DNA from: a bacterium HR36
Lineage (GTDB): Bacteria > Planctomycetota > Planctomycetia > Gemmatales > HRBIN36
Length of the DNA: 8,611 nucleotides
Assembly: GCA_002898995.1 (NCBI GenBank)
Contig: BEIM01000125.1
Coordinates: 1-8,611, forward strand
Direction: 5' to 3'
The number at the start of each line of letters is the position of its first letter. Within the stretch, counting starts at the first letter, position 1. The notes beneath the pieces were generated by a model. That model was not told the origin of the DNA. It did no database searches and worked only from the letters and a program-made list of their open reading frames with translations. Below are positions 1 through 7,131 of this stretch, piece after piece. Position numbers and translations under genes: made by a program.

Positions 1-713
1 GGAAAAATTTCGATGCCGACGACACGGGGAGCATTCTTATCGAGGGGCACGCCTTGGCTGATCCACAGCTTGAGCATTTCATAATACCGATCCCCGGGCT
101 GTATGAGCACACCGCCTACGTGCGGCACTGCTCCCGCTGGTTTCATCAGCATCAAGCTTCGTTCCGGGGCAGCGCGATTGAAGCGGCGGGCCTCGACGTC
201 ATCAGTCAGTGCCAGGTGGTCGAAAATCGGGTCGTAGCCCCGCAGGGAAAGTTTGAAGCCATTCTTGCCTTTCGCGGCACCGTGGCAGGTACCCGCATTG
301 CAACCGAGTTTGCTCAAGACCGGCATGACATCCTGAACGAAACTCACGCTGTACTTGTCGCGCACCCCCCGCACGCTAAGCGGAATCCGCAGGGATTGAT
401 TCCCCAGCTGCACCAGGACTTCGCCCGTTCCGTCGCCAACGGCCTCAACTTGACCCAGCGGTGAAATTTTGACAAGATTAGCGGGTGCCTCATACCGCAC
501 CATGCGTGTTGCGTCTAAGGTCTCGCCATTCGCCAGATGGGCAGTGACGAGCACCTGGCGGTAAGCAAACGGCCCCACCAGTTCGATCCGGTCGGGAAAA
601 GCCTCCAAGCGGATGACCTGGGCACCGGTCGGGAGTTTCTCCGTTTGTCCCCAGCTCGGCAGTGTGCTGGCTAATAGAAGCAGCGCCACCAAGCACCTGC
701 TAGCACGTTTCAT
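1..713 (-). CDS. Big2/DUF1549-type planctomycete protein, N-terminal part (cut by left edge)
   Basis: This is the first 237 residues of an exported protein whose remainder lies beyond position 1. It begins at the ATG at 713-711, preceded by AGGAG (726-722) with an 8-nt spacing. Residues 1-22 look like a signal peptide: basic MKR, a leucine/alanine-rich core, and a likely cleavage after SWG or GQ. Residues 30-115 resemble a bacterial Ig-like (Big2) domain. Residues 120-237 match the region that precedes DUF1549/DUF1553 in planctomycetes, with VMPVLSKLGCNAGTCHG carrying C138-x4-C143-H144 (probably haem or metal binding) and then KGKNGFKLSLRGYDP. These proteins are large, often 700-1000 residues, and their function is unproven. 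The gene lies 52 bp downstream of the PSC-WD40 gene on the same strand and is probably co-transcribed with it. Family assignment is firm; biochemical role is unknown. Confidence 0.88.
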   Translation of the reverse strand, partial: MKRASRCLVALLLLASTLPSWGQTEKLPTGAQVIRLEAFPDRIELVGPFAYRQVLVTAHLANGETLDATRMVRYEAPANLVKISPLGQVEAVGDGTGEVLVQLGNQSLRIPLSVRGVRDKYSVSFVQDVMPVLSKLGCNAGTCHGAAKGKNGFKLSLRGYDPIFDHLALTDDVEARRFNRAAPERSLMLMKPAGAVPHVGGVLIQPGDRYYEMLKLWISQGVPLDKNAPRVVGIEIF

Positions 714-765
714 CTTCCTGGCTCCTGTTTCCGCAGCGTAAATTTGGCTAATGGAATACTGGATT

Positions 766-2361
766 TCATGGGTTGGCTTGGGCTTGACGCTTTGCCACCA
801 GCGGGACTGGCACGAAGGCCTTCAGGAGTTTGCCCGTTTCCGCATCGAAGAGGCGAAGCGTGCCGTCAAATCCGCCAGCGGCCACAACGCGGCCCTCGGG
901 ACTGTAGCAGACCGCATACACTGGGCCAGCCTGATCGAAGCGCCACAGCAGTTTGCCGCTATTGGCGTCATAAACGCGAATCTCGCCGGTGCCGTAGGAA
1001 CTAGCACCCGCAACGAAGCGATTGCCATCGGGGCTGAATTCGGCTGAATAAATCCGGCCAGGCAAGGGTTCAAATTTGCGAATCAAATTGAAGTCATCAC
1101 CGATCTGGCGGGCTTTGGTGCGGTAAACCTGGTAGATTTTCGGTTCACCGTCTGAGCCGCCTGTCAGCACGATGTCCTTGCGGGGATGCCGGCAAACGGT
1201 GGTCAACCCGCCTTTTAGTGCGCCAGGCGTAATGCTGGTGATGTTGTCCACGAACCGCTGCGTCGCCACTTCCGTTAGCTTCATGCTCATATCGCGACTG
1301 ACGGACACAAGGTGCGAGCCATCCGTGGAAAAGGCGGTATCCAGTACCCAGTCTTGGTGCGCGCCCTGATACAAGACCTGTTTGCCCGTGCTTGCCTCAA
1401 TGGCGCGCAAGGAATTATCGGCACAACCGAAAGCCACTAATTTCCCGTCGGGCGACCAGCTGACCCCGTAAATCGTGTCGTAGCTGACAGGTAAGGCCAG
1501 TCGGAGTTTATAGCTTCGCAACTTGCCTGTGGTCAGGACCCCCATTTCCCGCGGCAGGTTGAGAACGCTCAGTCCTGCAGGCAACACTGCGTTCCGCCCG
1601 GGCAAGGGAAGGGCGGAGGCTCCTGCGGTCCACTGTGCTATCGGGCCAAGTAGCCGGGAAAAGTCTTTGGTCTCCTGGCGCAATTCCCAGATTTGCACCT
1701 CTCCGAATTGCCCCGGGGTACCACCGCTAGCTGCAAGGAATCGGCCGTCGGGCGAAAATGCCAGCGCTTGAATCCGCTCCGCCTGGCCAATCAGCCGCGC
1801 CACCAATCCCGAACCGTCCGCCCGATGCAGCAAAATCTCGTGGTATCCCGAAACCGCCAGGAAATGGCCATCCGGCGAAAAACGCACCGCGTTAATCACA
1901 GGTGGTAATTCATAGACTGGCGGATGCTCTTCATCTACCAGAAGCGTGCGGGCGGAAGCTGGCGTGTCATCCTTGGCGCCCTGGGCAATCCACTGGCGGA
2001 TCGTTTCCACCTGCTCCGGGGTCAACGGATCCTGATTGCGAGGCATGGCGGGCGGCTTTCCATCCTGCGACACAATCATCTGCATAACCCGGCTTTTTTC
2101 GGGATGCCCGGGCACGATCCCTGGTTCGCCGCTGCGCCCCTTCTCGAGCAGCGCCCGGTGTTCGGTCATGATGTAGCCGCCTTCAGCTTTGGCTGGCTGA
2201 TGGCATCCCTGGCACCGCAACTGCAAAATCGGGCGCACGTCGCGGTAATAACTGATTTCTCTCTTGCTTTCCTGCGGCTTGGAAGCTTGGGCCCACACCA
2301 GGCTAAGCACGAGACACACACTCAGCCAGCTGCCAAGGAGAACTTTGGTTATTGGATGCAT
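766..2361 (-). CDS. PSC cytochrome c plus seven-bladed WD40 propeller protein, exported
   Basis: This 531-residue protein is predicted to be exported. Residues 1-25 form a signal peptide (MHPITKVLLG followed by a hydrophobic run ending near WAQA). Residues 36-130 are a planctomycete-type cytochrome c (PSC) module with the haem motif C50-Q-G-C53-H54; M106 in KPPAMPRN is a possible distal ligand. Residues 155-516 contain seven recognisable WD40 units, marked by FSPDG, FSPDG, WSPDG, FSTDG, RHPRKD, FSPDG and YSPEG, which fits a complete propeller. Such proteins are common in Planctomycetota next to DUF1549/DUF1553 genes, as here. An upstream in-frame ATG at 2379 would add six residues, but it has no ribosome site, whereas GAGG lies 10 nt before the ATG at 2361. 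Residues 228-290 between blades 2 and 3 are unusually long. The propeller probably mediates protein contacts and the haem module electron transfer; both roles are inferred. Confidence 0.9.
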   Translation of the reverse strand: MHPITKVLLGSWLSVCLVLSLVWAQASKPQESKREISYYRDVRPILQLRCQGCHQPAKAEGGYIMTEHRALLEKGRSGEPGIVPGHPEKSRVMQMIVSQDGKPPAMPRNQDPLTPEQVETIRQWIAQGAKDDTPASARTLLVDEEHPPVYELPPVINAVRFSPDGHFLAVSGYHEILLHRADGSGLVARLIGQAERIQALAFSPDGRFLAASGGTPGQFGEVQIWELRQETKDFSRLLGPIAQWTAGASALPLPGRNAVLPAGLSVLNLPREMGVLTTGKLRSYKLRLALPVSYDTIYGVSWSPDGKLVAFGCADNSLRAIEASTGKQVLYQGAHQDWVLDTAFSTDGSHLVSVSRDMSMKLTEVATQRFVDNITSITPGALKGGLTTVCRHPRKDIVLTGGSDGEPKIYQVYRTKARQIGDDFNLIRKFEPLPGRIYSAEFSPDGNRFVAGASSYGTGEIRVYDANSGKLLWRFDQAGPVYAVCYSPEGRVVAAGGFDGTLRLFDAETGKLLKAFVPVPLVAKRQAQANP

Positions 2362-2408
2362 AGTGATCGTCCCTCGCATGGAATGAACCAGTTTTCAGGC
2401 GGGAATCT

Positions 2409-2430
2409 TGCCGGGGCAGCGCAACCGGCA
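2409..2430. repeat. Inverted repeat in the leader of the PSC-WD40 gene
   Basis: TGCCGG (2409-2414) and CCGGCA (2425-2430) are perfect 6-bp arms around a 10-nt spacer. The repeat lies about 50 nt before the start codon on the minus strand, so it could fold in the 5' leader or act as an operator. Its function is not shown. Confidence 0.4.
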
Positions 2431-2445
2431 GGCAGGCTCTTCGTC

Positions 2446-2474
2446 ATTGTATCATGCATTCGGTGCAGCGGCCA
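2446..2474 (-). promoter_or_regulatory. Candidate promoter of the PSC-WD40 operon
   Basis: On the minus strand, TACAAT (2451-2446) matches the -10 consensus in five of six bases. The hexamer 17 bp upstream, TGGCCG (2474-2469), matches the -35 consensus in only three. Transcription would start near 2438 and leave a leader of about 75 nt containing the 2409-2430 inverted repeat. Promoter consensus in Planctomycetota is poorly known, so this is a weak call. Confidence 0.25.
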
Positions 2475-2797
2475 CACCGGATTCAGCACCGCTATTCCAT
2501 GCCGTGTTTCGCTATGATGTCGCTCGCGGCAATGCTCGCATATTGGTTTTACTGCAAACAGGTTGCTTTGCCGACAGAGGCTTGATGACGCTGGCGGTAC
2601 GGCACGTGCTACTCCGCCAATACTCGTTCAAGCGATGCCCAAGCAACCCATGGATTTATAGCCGCAGGTTCTTCGCCAAGTGACACCGCCCCTGCAAAGC
2701 CCTCAGCCTTGCAAGGCAAAACCAGCCCCTCCTTGGCATAAACTTGTTTCATACCGAATGGAGCAATCCGCAAGAGTAGAGAAAGCTGGGCGCGAGA

Positions 2798-2821
2798 TTC
2801 GGTTACCAATTGGGTAACGAA
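2798..2821. repeat. Imperfect palindrome, possible operator
   Basis: TTCG-g-TTACC-AATTG-GGTAA-CGAA reads as two 9-bp arms with one bulged base. The core GTTACC/GGTAAC (2802-2807 and 2813-2818) is perfect. It lies in the middle of the divergent intergenic region, where a regulator controlling either side could bind. No regulator gene is visible in the window. Confidence 0.4.
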
Positions 2822-2853
2822 CAAATGGTTCGCCAAGTCGCAGGACGCACTAA

Positions 2854-2869
2854 AGAATCTGGCGATTCT
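2854..2869. repeat. Short hairpin with 4-nt loop
   Basis: AGAATC (2854-2859) and GATTCT (2864-2869) pair perfectly across the loop TGGC. The repeat is 26 bp before the overlapping palindromes at 2895-2909 in the region upstream of comF. It is short enough to be chance. Confidence 0.3.
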
Positions 2870-2894
2870 CCGCAGTAGTGGGCACAGTTCCACG

Positions 2895-2909
2895 GCCAGC
2901 TGGCGCCAG
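2895..2909. promoter_or_regulatory. Overlapping palindromes GCCAG-CTGGC-GCCAG, possible operator for comF
   Basis: Two perfect 10-bp palindromes share their middle five bases: GCCAGCTGGC (2895-2904) and CTGGCGCCAG (2900-2909). The pair lies immediately upstream of the best -35-like hexamer for comF (2911-2916), where a DNA-binding regulator would typically act. The symmetry is seen directly; the regulatory role is inferred. Confidence 0.4.
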
Positions 2910-2910
2910 A

Positions 2911-2939
2911 TTGGGAAGGAGCGCATAAAAAACAATAAA
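2911..2939 (+). promoter_or_regulatory. Candidate promoter of comF
   Basis: TTGGGA (2911-2916) and AATAAA (2934-2939) each match the sigma-70 consensus in four of six bases and are separated by exactly 17 bp. The predicted transcription start near 2946 would leave a leader of about 48 nt before the ATG at 2994. Support is modest. Confidence 0.3.
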
Positions 2940-2993
2940 GTTCGTCAGGTCTGGACGCGGTGGCGGTGGAAAAAAGCAGACATGGAGGCGGGT

Positions 2994-3743
2994 ATGAGTG
3001 GACAAGGCTGGGGGCGGCGAGCCTGGGAGGTTTGCCAGTCGTGCTGGGAGGGTCTGTGGGATTTTGTCTTTCCGCCGCGCTGCTGGTTGTGTCAGCAATA
3101 CACAGGGACTGACTGGGGGCTCTGTGAAGCCTGCCAAAAACAGCTTCGCGACCTTTCGGACCGGGCTTGCTGGCGTTGCGGCCGGACTGTTGGGCCGTAC
3201 GCTGATTTGACCAGGGGTTGCGACCGATGCCGCACTGAGCATTACCCGTTTCGTTCTGTGAAGCGGCTAGGGCGCTATGAAGGCGTACTGCGCGATGCCG
3301 TGCTGCAAATCAAACATGCCGCCTATGAGGGGTTAGCGGTGGCCCTGGGCCGATTTCTTGGGTACCTGCTCACGCACACTGAGGTGCCGTTCGACGTAAT
3401 TGTTCCGGTTCCCTTACACTGGTGGCGGCAATGGCGACGTGGTTATAATCAAGCCGAGGCCCTTGCCGAAGGAATTGGTGAGATCACTGGCAAGCGTGTG
3501 TTGAGTAAGGTCTTGCTCCGTATTCGACCTACATCCAGCCAAACCTGGCAGTCACCGACGGAGCGACAGCCAAACATCAAGGGCGCATTTCGCGCTCAAT
3601 TCCGTGGACACTCGGTACCACGTTCCGTTTTGCTGGTGGATGACGTGATGACCACAGGCAGCACCCTAACTGAAGCGGCCCGCACGCTTCGGAACGCGGG
3701 TGTGCGTGAAATCCACGTCGCCATCCTGGCCCGCACGGAGTGA
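2994..3743 (+). CDS. comF: ComF family phosphoribosyltransferase-like protein
   Basis: This 249-residue protein has the full ComF architecture. The N-terminal part carries two zinc-ribbon-like CxxC clusters: C30/C33 with C44/C47, and C59/C62 with C76/C79. The C-terminal half is a type I phosphoribosyltransferase fold with the PRPP-binding loop VLLVDDVMTTGST (212-224), a conserved RGYNQAEALA (149-158), and the family's Q-W..P..R..N..GAF segment near 183-199. An earlier in-frame ATG lies at 2982, but GGAGG (2984-2988) falls 5 nt before the ATG at 2994, which makes the later start much better. In Gram-positive bacteria and Haemophilus, ComF is needed for DNA uptake by natural transformation, but homologues occur in many bacteria not known to be competent. 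No other competence gene is nearby, so the symbol marks the family only. It appears to be transcribed alone. Confidence 0.92.
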   Translation: MSGQGWGRRAWEVCQSCWEGLWDFVFPPRCWLCQQYTGTDWGLCEACQKQLRDLSDRACWRCGRTVGPYADLTRGCDRCRTEHYPFRSVKRLGRYEGVLRDAVLQIKHAAYEGLAVALGRFLGYLLTHTEVPFDVIVPVPLHWWRQWRRGYNQAEALAEGIGEITGKRVLSKVLLRIRPTSSQTWQSPTERQPNIKGAFRAQFRGHSVPRSVLLVDDVMTTGSTLTEAARTLRNAGVREIHVAILARTE

Positions 3744-4234
3744 GTGGCCACATCCTACAGCGCAACCGCACAGGGCATAGAGTAGTAATTCGCGTATACC
3801 AATCGCTGGATGCTTTTCATCTGTGTGGAGCGCAGCATGATTTCGTGGCAGTGGCCCAACGAAGCGCCGCACCCAGCCTAGTGCAGACAATTTCCTCGTT
3901 CGCTATAACGACAAAACTCGCCAGGGTGACAGCGACCAACACCTGCGCGTAAGTTTTTGGCTAAACCAAGCAGGTTGCGTGGGCTAATGGCGCCGCACGT
4001 GCCTAGCCATTGCTGGAATGTTTTTGGCGTGAAAAATGAACGCCGTGCTGGTCACCGCATGGAGCAGTTACCCTGCCGCCAGGAGATTGCTTTTCGCAAA
4101 ACCTGGGGCCAGAGCCTGCAAAATCGTAAAAGCTTGCCATGCTTCTTACAAACGCAAAAATGCGGCACGTTTCTAGGAAAACGATTTAGTCAATCCATCA
4201 ACCGCAGAACATTGCTGTATGGAACGATGTAGAA
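3744..4234. other. Convergent intergenic region with no recognised gene
   Basis: About 490 bp lie between the 3' ends of comF and of the minus-strand conjugation cluster. I see no credible gene. Open frames at 3740-3952 and 3957-4232 lack a ribosome site and protein-like composition. No strong stem followed by a T-run, as in an intrinsic terminator, was found for either direction. The best small stems are GGCGT/ACGCC near 4026-4044 and CGCA/TGCG near 4153-4164, and neither has a T-tract in the right place. Confidence 0.5.
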
Positions 4235-5527
4235 TCACGGCTGCTCCATGAGCCGATCAAGACGTTCTCGAAGTTCTTCGTCATAGGCCGGAGACCAAGG
4301 CAAATCTTCTGGCGCTGCCTGGAAGGCCCCTTCACTATTGATTTTAGCTACGGGGACCGGGCAGAGAGACAGATGGCCAATACTGTGGCCTGCGTGGCGC
4401 AATTCAAATGCGATTATTTGTCGGACATCACTGGCGGCAATCGTACCCGGCACGTAGACCGTAGGAGCATCCGTGATGACAATCTCTTCGCTGGCGAGCA
4501 ACCGCGGCTCAGCAGAGCCTCGGCAGATAACGTAAACCTCAATAGGGGCGGCAAAAGACAGTCCTGGCTGCTTACTGCGCAAGCGGAAATAAGGGCAGAC
4601 ACGCCCGTGCGACAGCGTCTTGAGCAATTGTTTGTCTATCTCTATAGGTTGGTTAGGTTTGTCGTCCCACCAAAGGAACCGCGCTCCCAGGAATTCGATA
4701 TAGCGGTGCAAAGAACGCATAGGACACACCTCCAGCGAATAACTGCGCAGGCTCCTGTTCAACACGCGCCATTCAATAGTCCAGTGCCCCAGGCGGCGCG
4801 GCTGCATGGGACACCGCACACTAACCGAAGCTCGCGTGCTGCGGAGTTGCTCTGCGGTTAGGTAAATTGGCACTTCCCAGGTTTGCCCTGTGGCTTGTTC
4901 GCAAAAGACGACCGTCGGCTGACAATCCAGTAATCCCAGAAGCGGCACCTGGGGATTCGTGCTAACAATGTCGGCGCTAGCTAAAAGATAGCGCCCTTGC
5001 TTTCGCAAAAACTTACTGCACGGCACAATATACTCGCTTGGGCCAGCGCGGGATTCCACCCGCAGTCCTACCTTCAACGTAGCCAGGTCAACACGCAACT
5101 GATCAATGAATTGCGACGAGGACAAGACTGGTACCATCATCTGGCACAAGACCTGTCCTTGCCATCGAAGGTCCCAAGTATCGCTTGTTTCCAAAGGAGG
5201 CAGTCGAAACTCTGCTAGATGGGTCCCATGGCTGGCGCTCAAACCACTCTGGATGAAGCTCTCGGCCGGAAACGACTGCCGGCTGGTACGCAGGGTCAGG
5301 TCAGTGCGCTTTGCTGATTTGCTGGCTGGGTAGTACAGTTCTGCGCGGACGAAGATTTCGTCGGCTGTGGCCAAGACGGGGACGCCTTCCCATTCCAGCC
5401 CATGCTTGTTCCAGCCGATCTTCAGGCTCCGCAGCTGGGGCGGAGCCGTCAGAGACAGCCAAGCGGAAGAATGAGCAAGCCAGTCACGCATGCGCCAACC
5501 GATCAAGTGCTTGAGCCAACGCCACAT
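4235..5527 (-). CDS. Unknown beta-rich protein with three related segments, downstream of the E1
   Basis: I do not recognise this 430-residue protein. The start at 5527 is chosen because GGAGG lies 6 nt upstream; the frame stays open to 5626, but that extension is basic, low in quality and overlaps the E1. The start lies 44 nt inside the E1 gene, suggesting translational coupling. The N-terminus (MWRWLKHLIGWRMRDWLAH) looks like an amphipathic helix. The rest is beta-rich. Three segments end alike: TWDLRWQGQVLCQMMVPV (117-134), HWTIEWRVLNRSLRSYSLEV-CP (249-269) and IIAFELRHAGHSIGHLSLCP (371-390), each preceded by alternating hydrophobic strands. This suggests three Ig-like or similar sandwich domains. 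There is no signal peptide, RING-type cysteine pattern, nucleotide-binding motif or C-terminal Gly-Gly. It could be a target, adaptor or effector of the conjugation enzymes, but that rests on context only. Confidence 0.75.
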   Translation of the reverse strand: MWRWLKHLIGWRMRDWLAHSSAWLSLTAPPQLRSLKIGWNKHGLEWEGVPVLATADEIFVRAELYYPASKSAKRTDLTLRTSRQSFPAESFIQSGLSASHGTHLAEFRLPPLETSDTWDLRWQGQVLCQMMVPVLSSSQFIDQLRVDLATLKVGLRVESRAGPSEYIVPCSKFLRKQGRYLLASADIVSTNPQVPLLGLLDCQPTVVFCEQATGQTWEVPIYLTAEQLRSTRASVSVRCPMQPRRLGHWTIEWRVLNRSLRSYSLEVCPMRSLHRYIEFLGARFLWWDDKPNQPIEIDKQLLKTLSHGRVCPYFRLRSKQPGLSFAAPIEVYVICRGSAEPRLLASEEIVITDAPTVYVPGTIAASDVRQIIAFELRHAGHSIGHLSLCPVPVAKINSEGAFQAAPEDLPWSPAYDEELRERLDRLMEQP

Positions 5528-6299
5528 CGAGGTCCTCCGCGGCATTCGTCTGGGCCGCCTCGCCACAGAACAGGCACTCCCGCATCCGCTCGATGCGGAA
5601 GCGATACGGTCGCAGGACTTCTTCAAACACTTGCGGAACTTTCCGCAATGCCAAAAGCACGCTGGTGAAGCCAGGGTCGTACTGCGGATTGTGCAGCCAC
5701 TCCGCGGTTACCAGCGCGTGCAAGCTGGCAATAACACTAATAGACGCTTTGCTGGCTGGGATGGTCACTTCATACACCGGGCCGCCTGGTTGGGAATAAT
5801 CCGGAGGGGCAGACTTATCTACTTCAACGCTGCGCTTCAGAAAACTGGCCACACACCCGTAACACGGCCCGTCGGGACGAAACAGATGCACAAACCCACC
5901 AATGCCGCCGCTCAGCACTTCCCCCAATGTCCAAGGCTTGCGATATTTGCGCATCAAAGCGTCCCAGTGGAACTTAGCCTGCTCATTGTCCACAGCACAT
6001 ACACCCAAGTCTGCGCTCGCTACCGCCTCTTCGATCTCAGGCTGCGCCTGTGGGCTGAGCAAATCGACTTCCAGACAGCGCACCTCGAGGTCTGGTCGAA
6101 ACGCCAGCAACCATTGCCGCGCTAGCTCTGTCTTACGTACGCCAGCCGCTTCCTTAGGGAAATAATGCCGAGCCGCGTTGTGGGGTTTATAAACATCGGG
6201 CTCGATGAGGGTGATGCCAGTAACTACGGGTTCCCGGGCGAGCAAATCGAGCACCACCATCCCGCCGCTACCAGCACCGACCTGGACGATACGGGCCAT
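5484..6299 (-). CDS. E1-like ThiF/MoeB-family adenylyltransferase
   Basis: This 271-residue protein belongs to the E1/ThiF/MoeB superfamily, which activates the C-terminus of a ubiquitin-like protein as an acyl-adenylate using ATP and magnesium. Visible features are the Rossmann glycine loop G8-A-G-S-G-G13, acidic D35 in LIEPDVYKPHNAARHYF, N41 and R44, K56 in VRKTELA, and D104 in CAVDN. Paired CxxC motifs C146/C149 and C242/C245 should bind structural zinc, as in MoeB and ThiF. The protein starts directly at the first Rossmann strand, so the usual N-terminal helix with the arginine finger is missing. An in-frame TAA (the E2 stop) rules out a longer start. No cysteine falls between 150 and 241, where the catalytic cysteine of ThiF/Uba-type E1s would sit. 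GGAG lies 10 nt before the ATG. The gene follows the E2 by 30 bp and overlaps the next gene by 44 nt. Confidence 0.9.
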   Translation of the reverse strand: MARIVQVGAGSGGMVVLDLLAREPVVTGITLIEPDVYKPHNAARHYFPKEAAGVRKTELARQWLLAFRPDLEVRCLEVDLLSPQAQPEIEEAVASADLGVCAVDNEQAKFHWDALMRKYRKPWTLGEVLSGGIGGFVHLFRPDGPCYGCVASFLKRSVEVDKSAPPDYSQPGGPVYEVTIPASKASISVIASLHALVTAEWLHNPQYDPGFTSVLLALRKVPQVFEEVLRPYRFRIERMRECLFCGEAAQTNAAEDLDVALAQALDRLAHA

Positions 6300-6329
6300 G
6301 ACTTGACTGCTCCAGAAATGCGCTGGCCG

Positions 6330-6902
6330 TTAGCGTGCTTCAGGCAGAGGCCACTCGCCGGTGTCATACCAGATTTCATAGCAGGCCAGCCAGCGCCAAG
6401 CGGCCTGCACGGCAAACACGCAAGTGTAGCGAGCCGGGTCCCAGCGATTGTTCTGCCGACTGCTCCCCTGACGCCACAAGCAAAGCGTTTGTCCCTCAAG
6501 TAAGTGCGGGCAATGCCGCAGCGGTGTTAGCACACGGGTTTCAGGGGGCACAATGGGATAGCTGGAATACAGACGCGTCTCCAACTCGTAAATGTTGTGC
6601 GTCGGCATCAAACGGTAGCACAGGACGAGGTTGCTCCCCTGGCGGACCAGGCGAATACGGAATTCCGGGTCGCGCCCTTCGTTATAGCGCTCGATGGCCG
6701 GAATCTCCACCGTGAGCAGACGTTTTTTGCCCGCTTCGCTATCCAGCAGCCCCATTGGCTCATCCCGTCTACCGTGCATCAGCCCTTCCGATCGCAACTC
6801 AGACAAGAAGTCTCCCAGGGCACTACTATGCCTGCCCATTAACTCCAGCAGCATCGCACGAATACTACGGGCAAATTCGCGATCGTTGTCACGCCGAGGC
6901 AT
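6330..6902 (-). CDS. E2-like ubiquitin-conjugating enzyme (UBC fold)
   Basis: This 190-residue protein carries the signature of an E2 ubiquitin-conjugating enzyme, which accepts a ubiquitin-like modifier from an E1 as a cysteine thioester. Residues 1-65 are a helical extension. Residues 80-120 form the strand meander ending in YPIVPP (115-120), like the YPxxPP of UBC proteins. RHCPHLLEGQTLCLW (129-143) places C141 as the catalytic cysteine in the G-x-x-C-L context, and W154-D-P156 matches the conserved W-x-P that follows it in E2s. A C-terminal helix pair (161-179) and EWP complete the fold. The eukaryotic HPN motif is absent, as in several bacterial E2-like families. The ATG at 6902 has no strong ribosome site, but a TAG lies in frame 21 nt upstream. 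It lies 30 bp before the E1 gene. Confidence 0.85.
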   Translation of the reverse strand: MPRRDNDREFARSIRAMLLELMGRHSSALGDFLSELRSEGLMHGRRDEPMGLLDSEAGKKRLLTVEIPAIERYNEGRDPEFRIRLVRQGSNLVLCYRLMPTHNIYELETRLYSSYPIVPPETRVLTPLRHCPHLLEGQTLCLWRQGSSRQNNRWDPARYTCVFAVQAAWRWLACYEIWYDTGEWPLPEAR

Positions 6903-7131
6903 GATAATGCAAATCAGCGTTCTCTATGCAGCGGACCAATTACGCGTTATGCCAAAATCCCAGCCACGGCGGACAAGCATCCAAACCCCGGATGCCTGGC
7001 GCCGTGTGGTGCGGCACACTGCGGACTGCCAACTCTACCCTTGCCGATAGCCAACGCTCCTACTCTAGCGCAACGAAGCCTGGCTACGGCATTAGGGCGT
7101 CGGCATGCGTAAGTGGCACGCCTGGGTCGAA
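6903..7131 (-). other. Intergenic spacer between the 60-residue gene and the E2 gene, with stem-loops
   Basis: This 229-bp gap is the largest within the minus-strand cluster, so the E2-E1-unknown genes may have their own promoter or processing site. It contains a perfect stem GCATCC (6977-6982) / GGATGC (6990-6995) with a 7-nt loop and a weaker stem GTGTG (7004-7008) / CACAC (7015-7019). Neither is followed by a T-run on the minus strand. One minus-strand frame is open across much of it but has only TTG/GTG starts and no protein-like motif, so I do not call a gene. Confidence 0.45.

Larger units (their letters stand above)
2380..2981. other. Divergent intergenic region
   Basis: About 600 bp separate the leftward PSC-WD40 operon from the rightward comF gene. 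I see no convincing gene here. The short open frames on both strands have no ribosome site and no recognisable protein motif. The region should hold the promoters of both flanking transcription units. It contains several inverted repeats that are listed separately, at 2409-2430, 2798-2821, 2854-2869 and 2895-2909. No tRNA or other structured RNA was recognised. Confidence 0.6.

Noticed and set aside
2672..2838. Direct repeat TTCGCCAAGT at 2672-2681 and 2829-2838
   Set aside because: A 10-nt match repeated once in this length of sequence can arise by chance, and no flanking similarity extends it.
2609..2935. Minus-strand open frame of 108 codons in the divergent intergenic region
   Set aside because: There is no ribosome site before its ATG, its composition is not protein-like, and it covers the area expected to hold the comF promoter.
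4026..4164. Short stems GGCGT/ACGCC and CGCA/TGCG as transcription terminators
   Set aside because: The stems are only 4-5 bp and no T-run follows in the direction of either converging transcript.
3957..4232. Plus-strand open frame of 91 codons in the convergent intergenic region
   Set aside because: No ribosome site, no recognisable motif, and a composition rich in Arg, Gln, Cys and His typical of chance translation.
5490..6125. Long plus-strand open frame (211 codons) opposite the E1 gene
   Set aside because: It is fully antisense to a gene with clear E1 motifs, has no ribosome site, and its translation shows no recognisable protein pattern.
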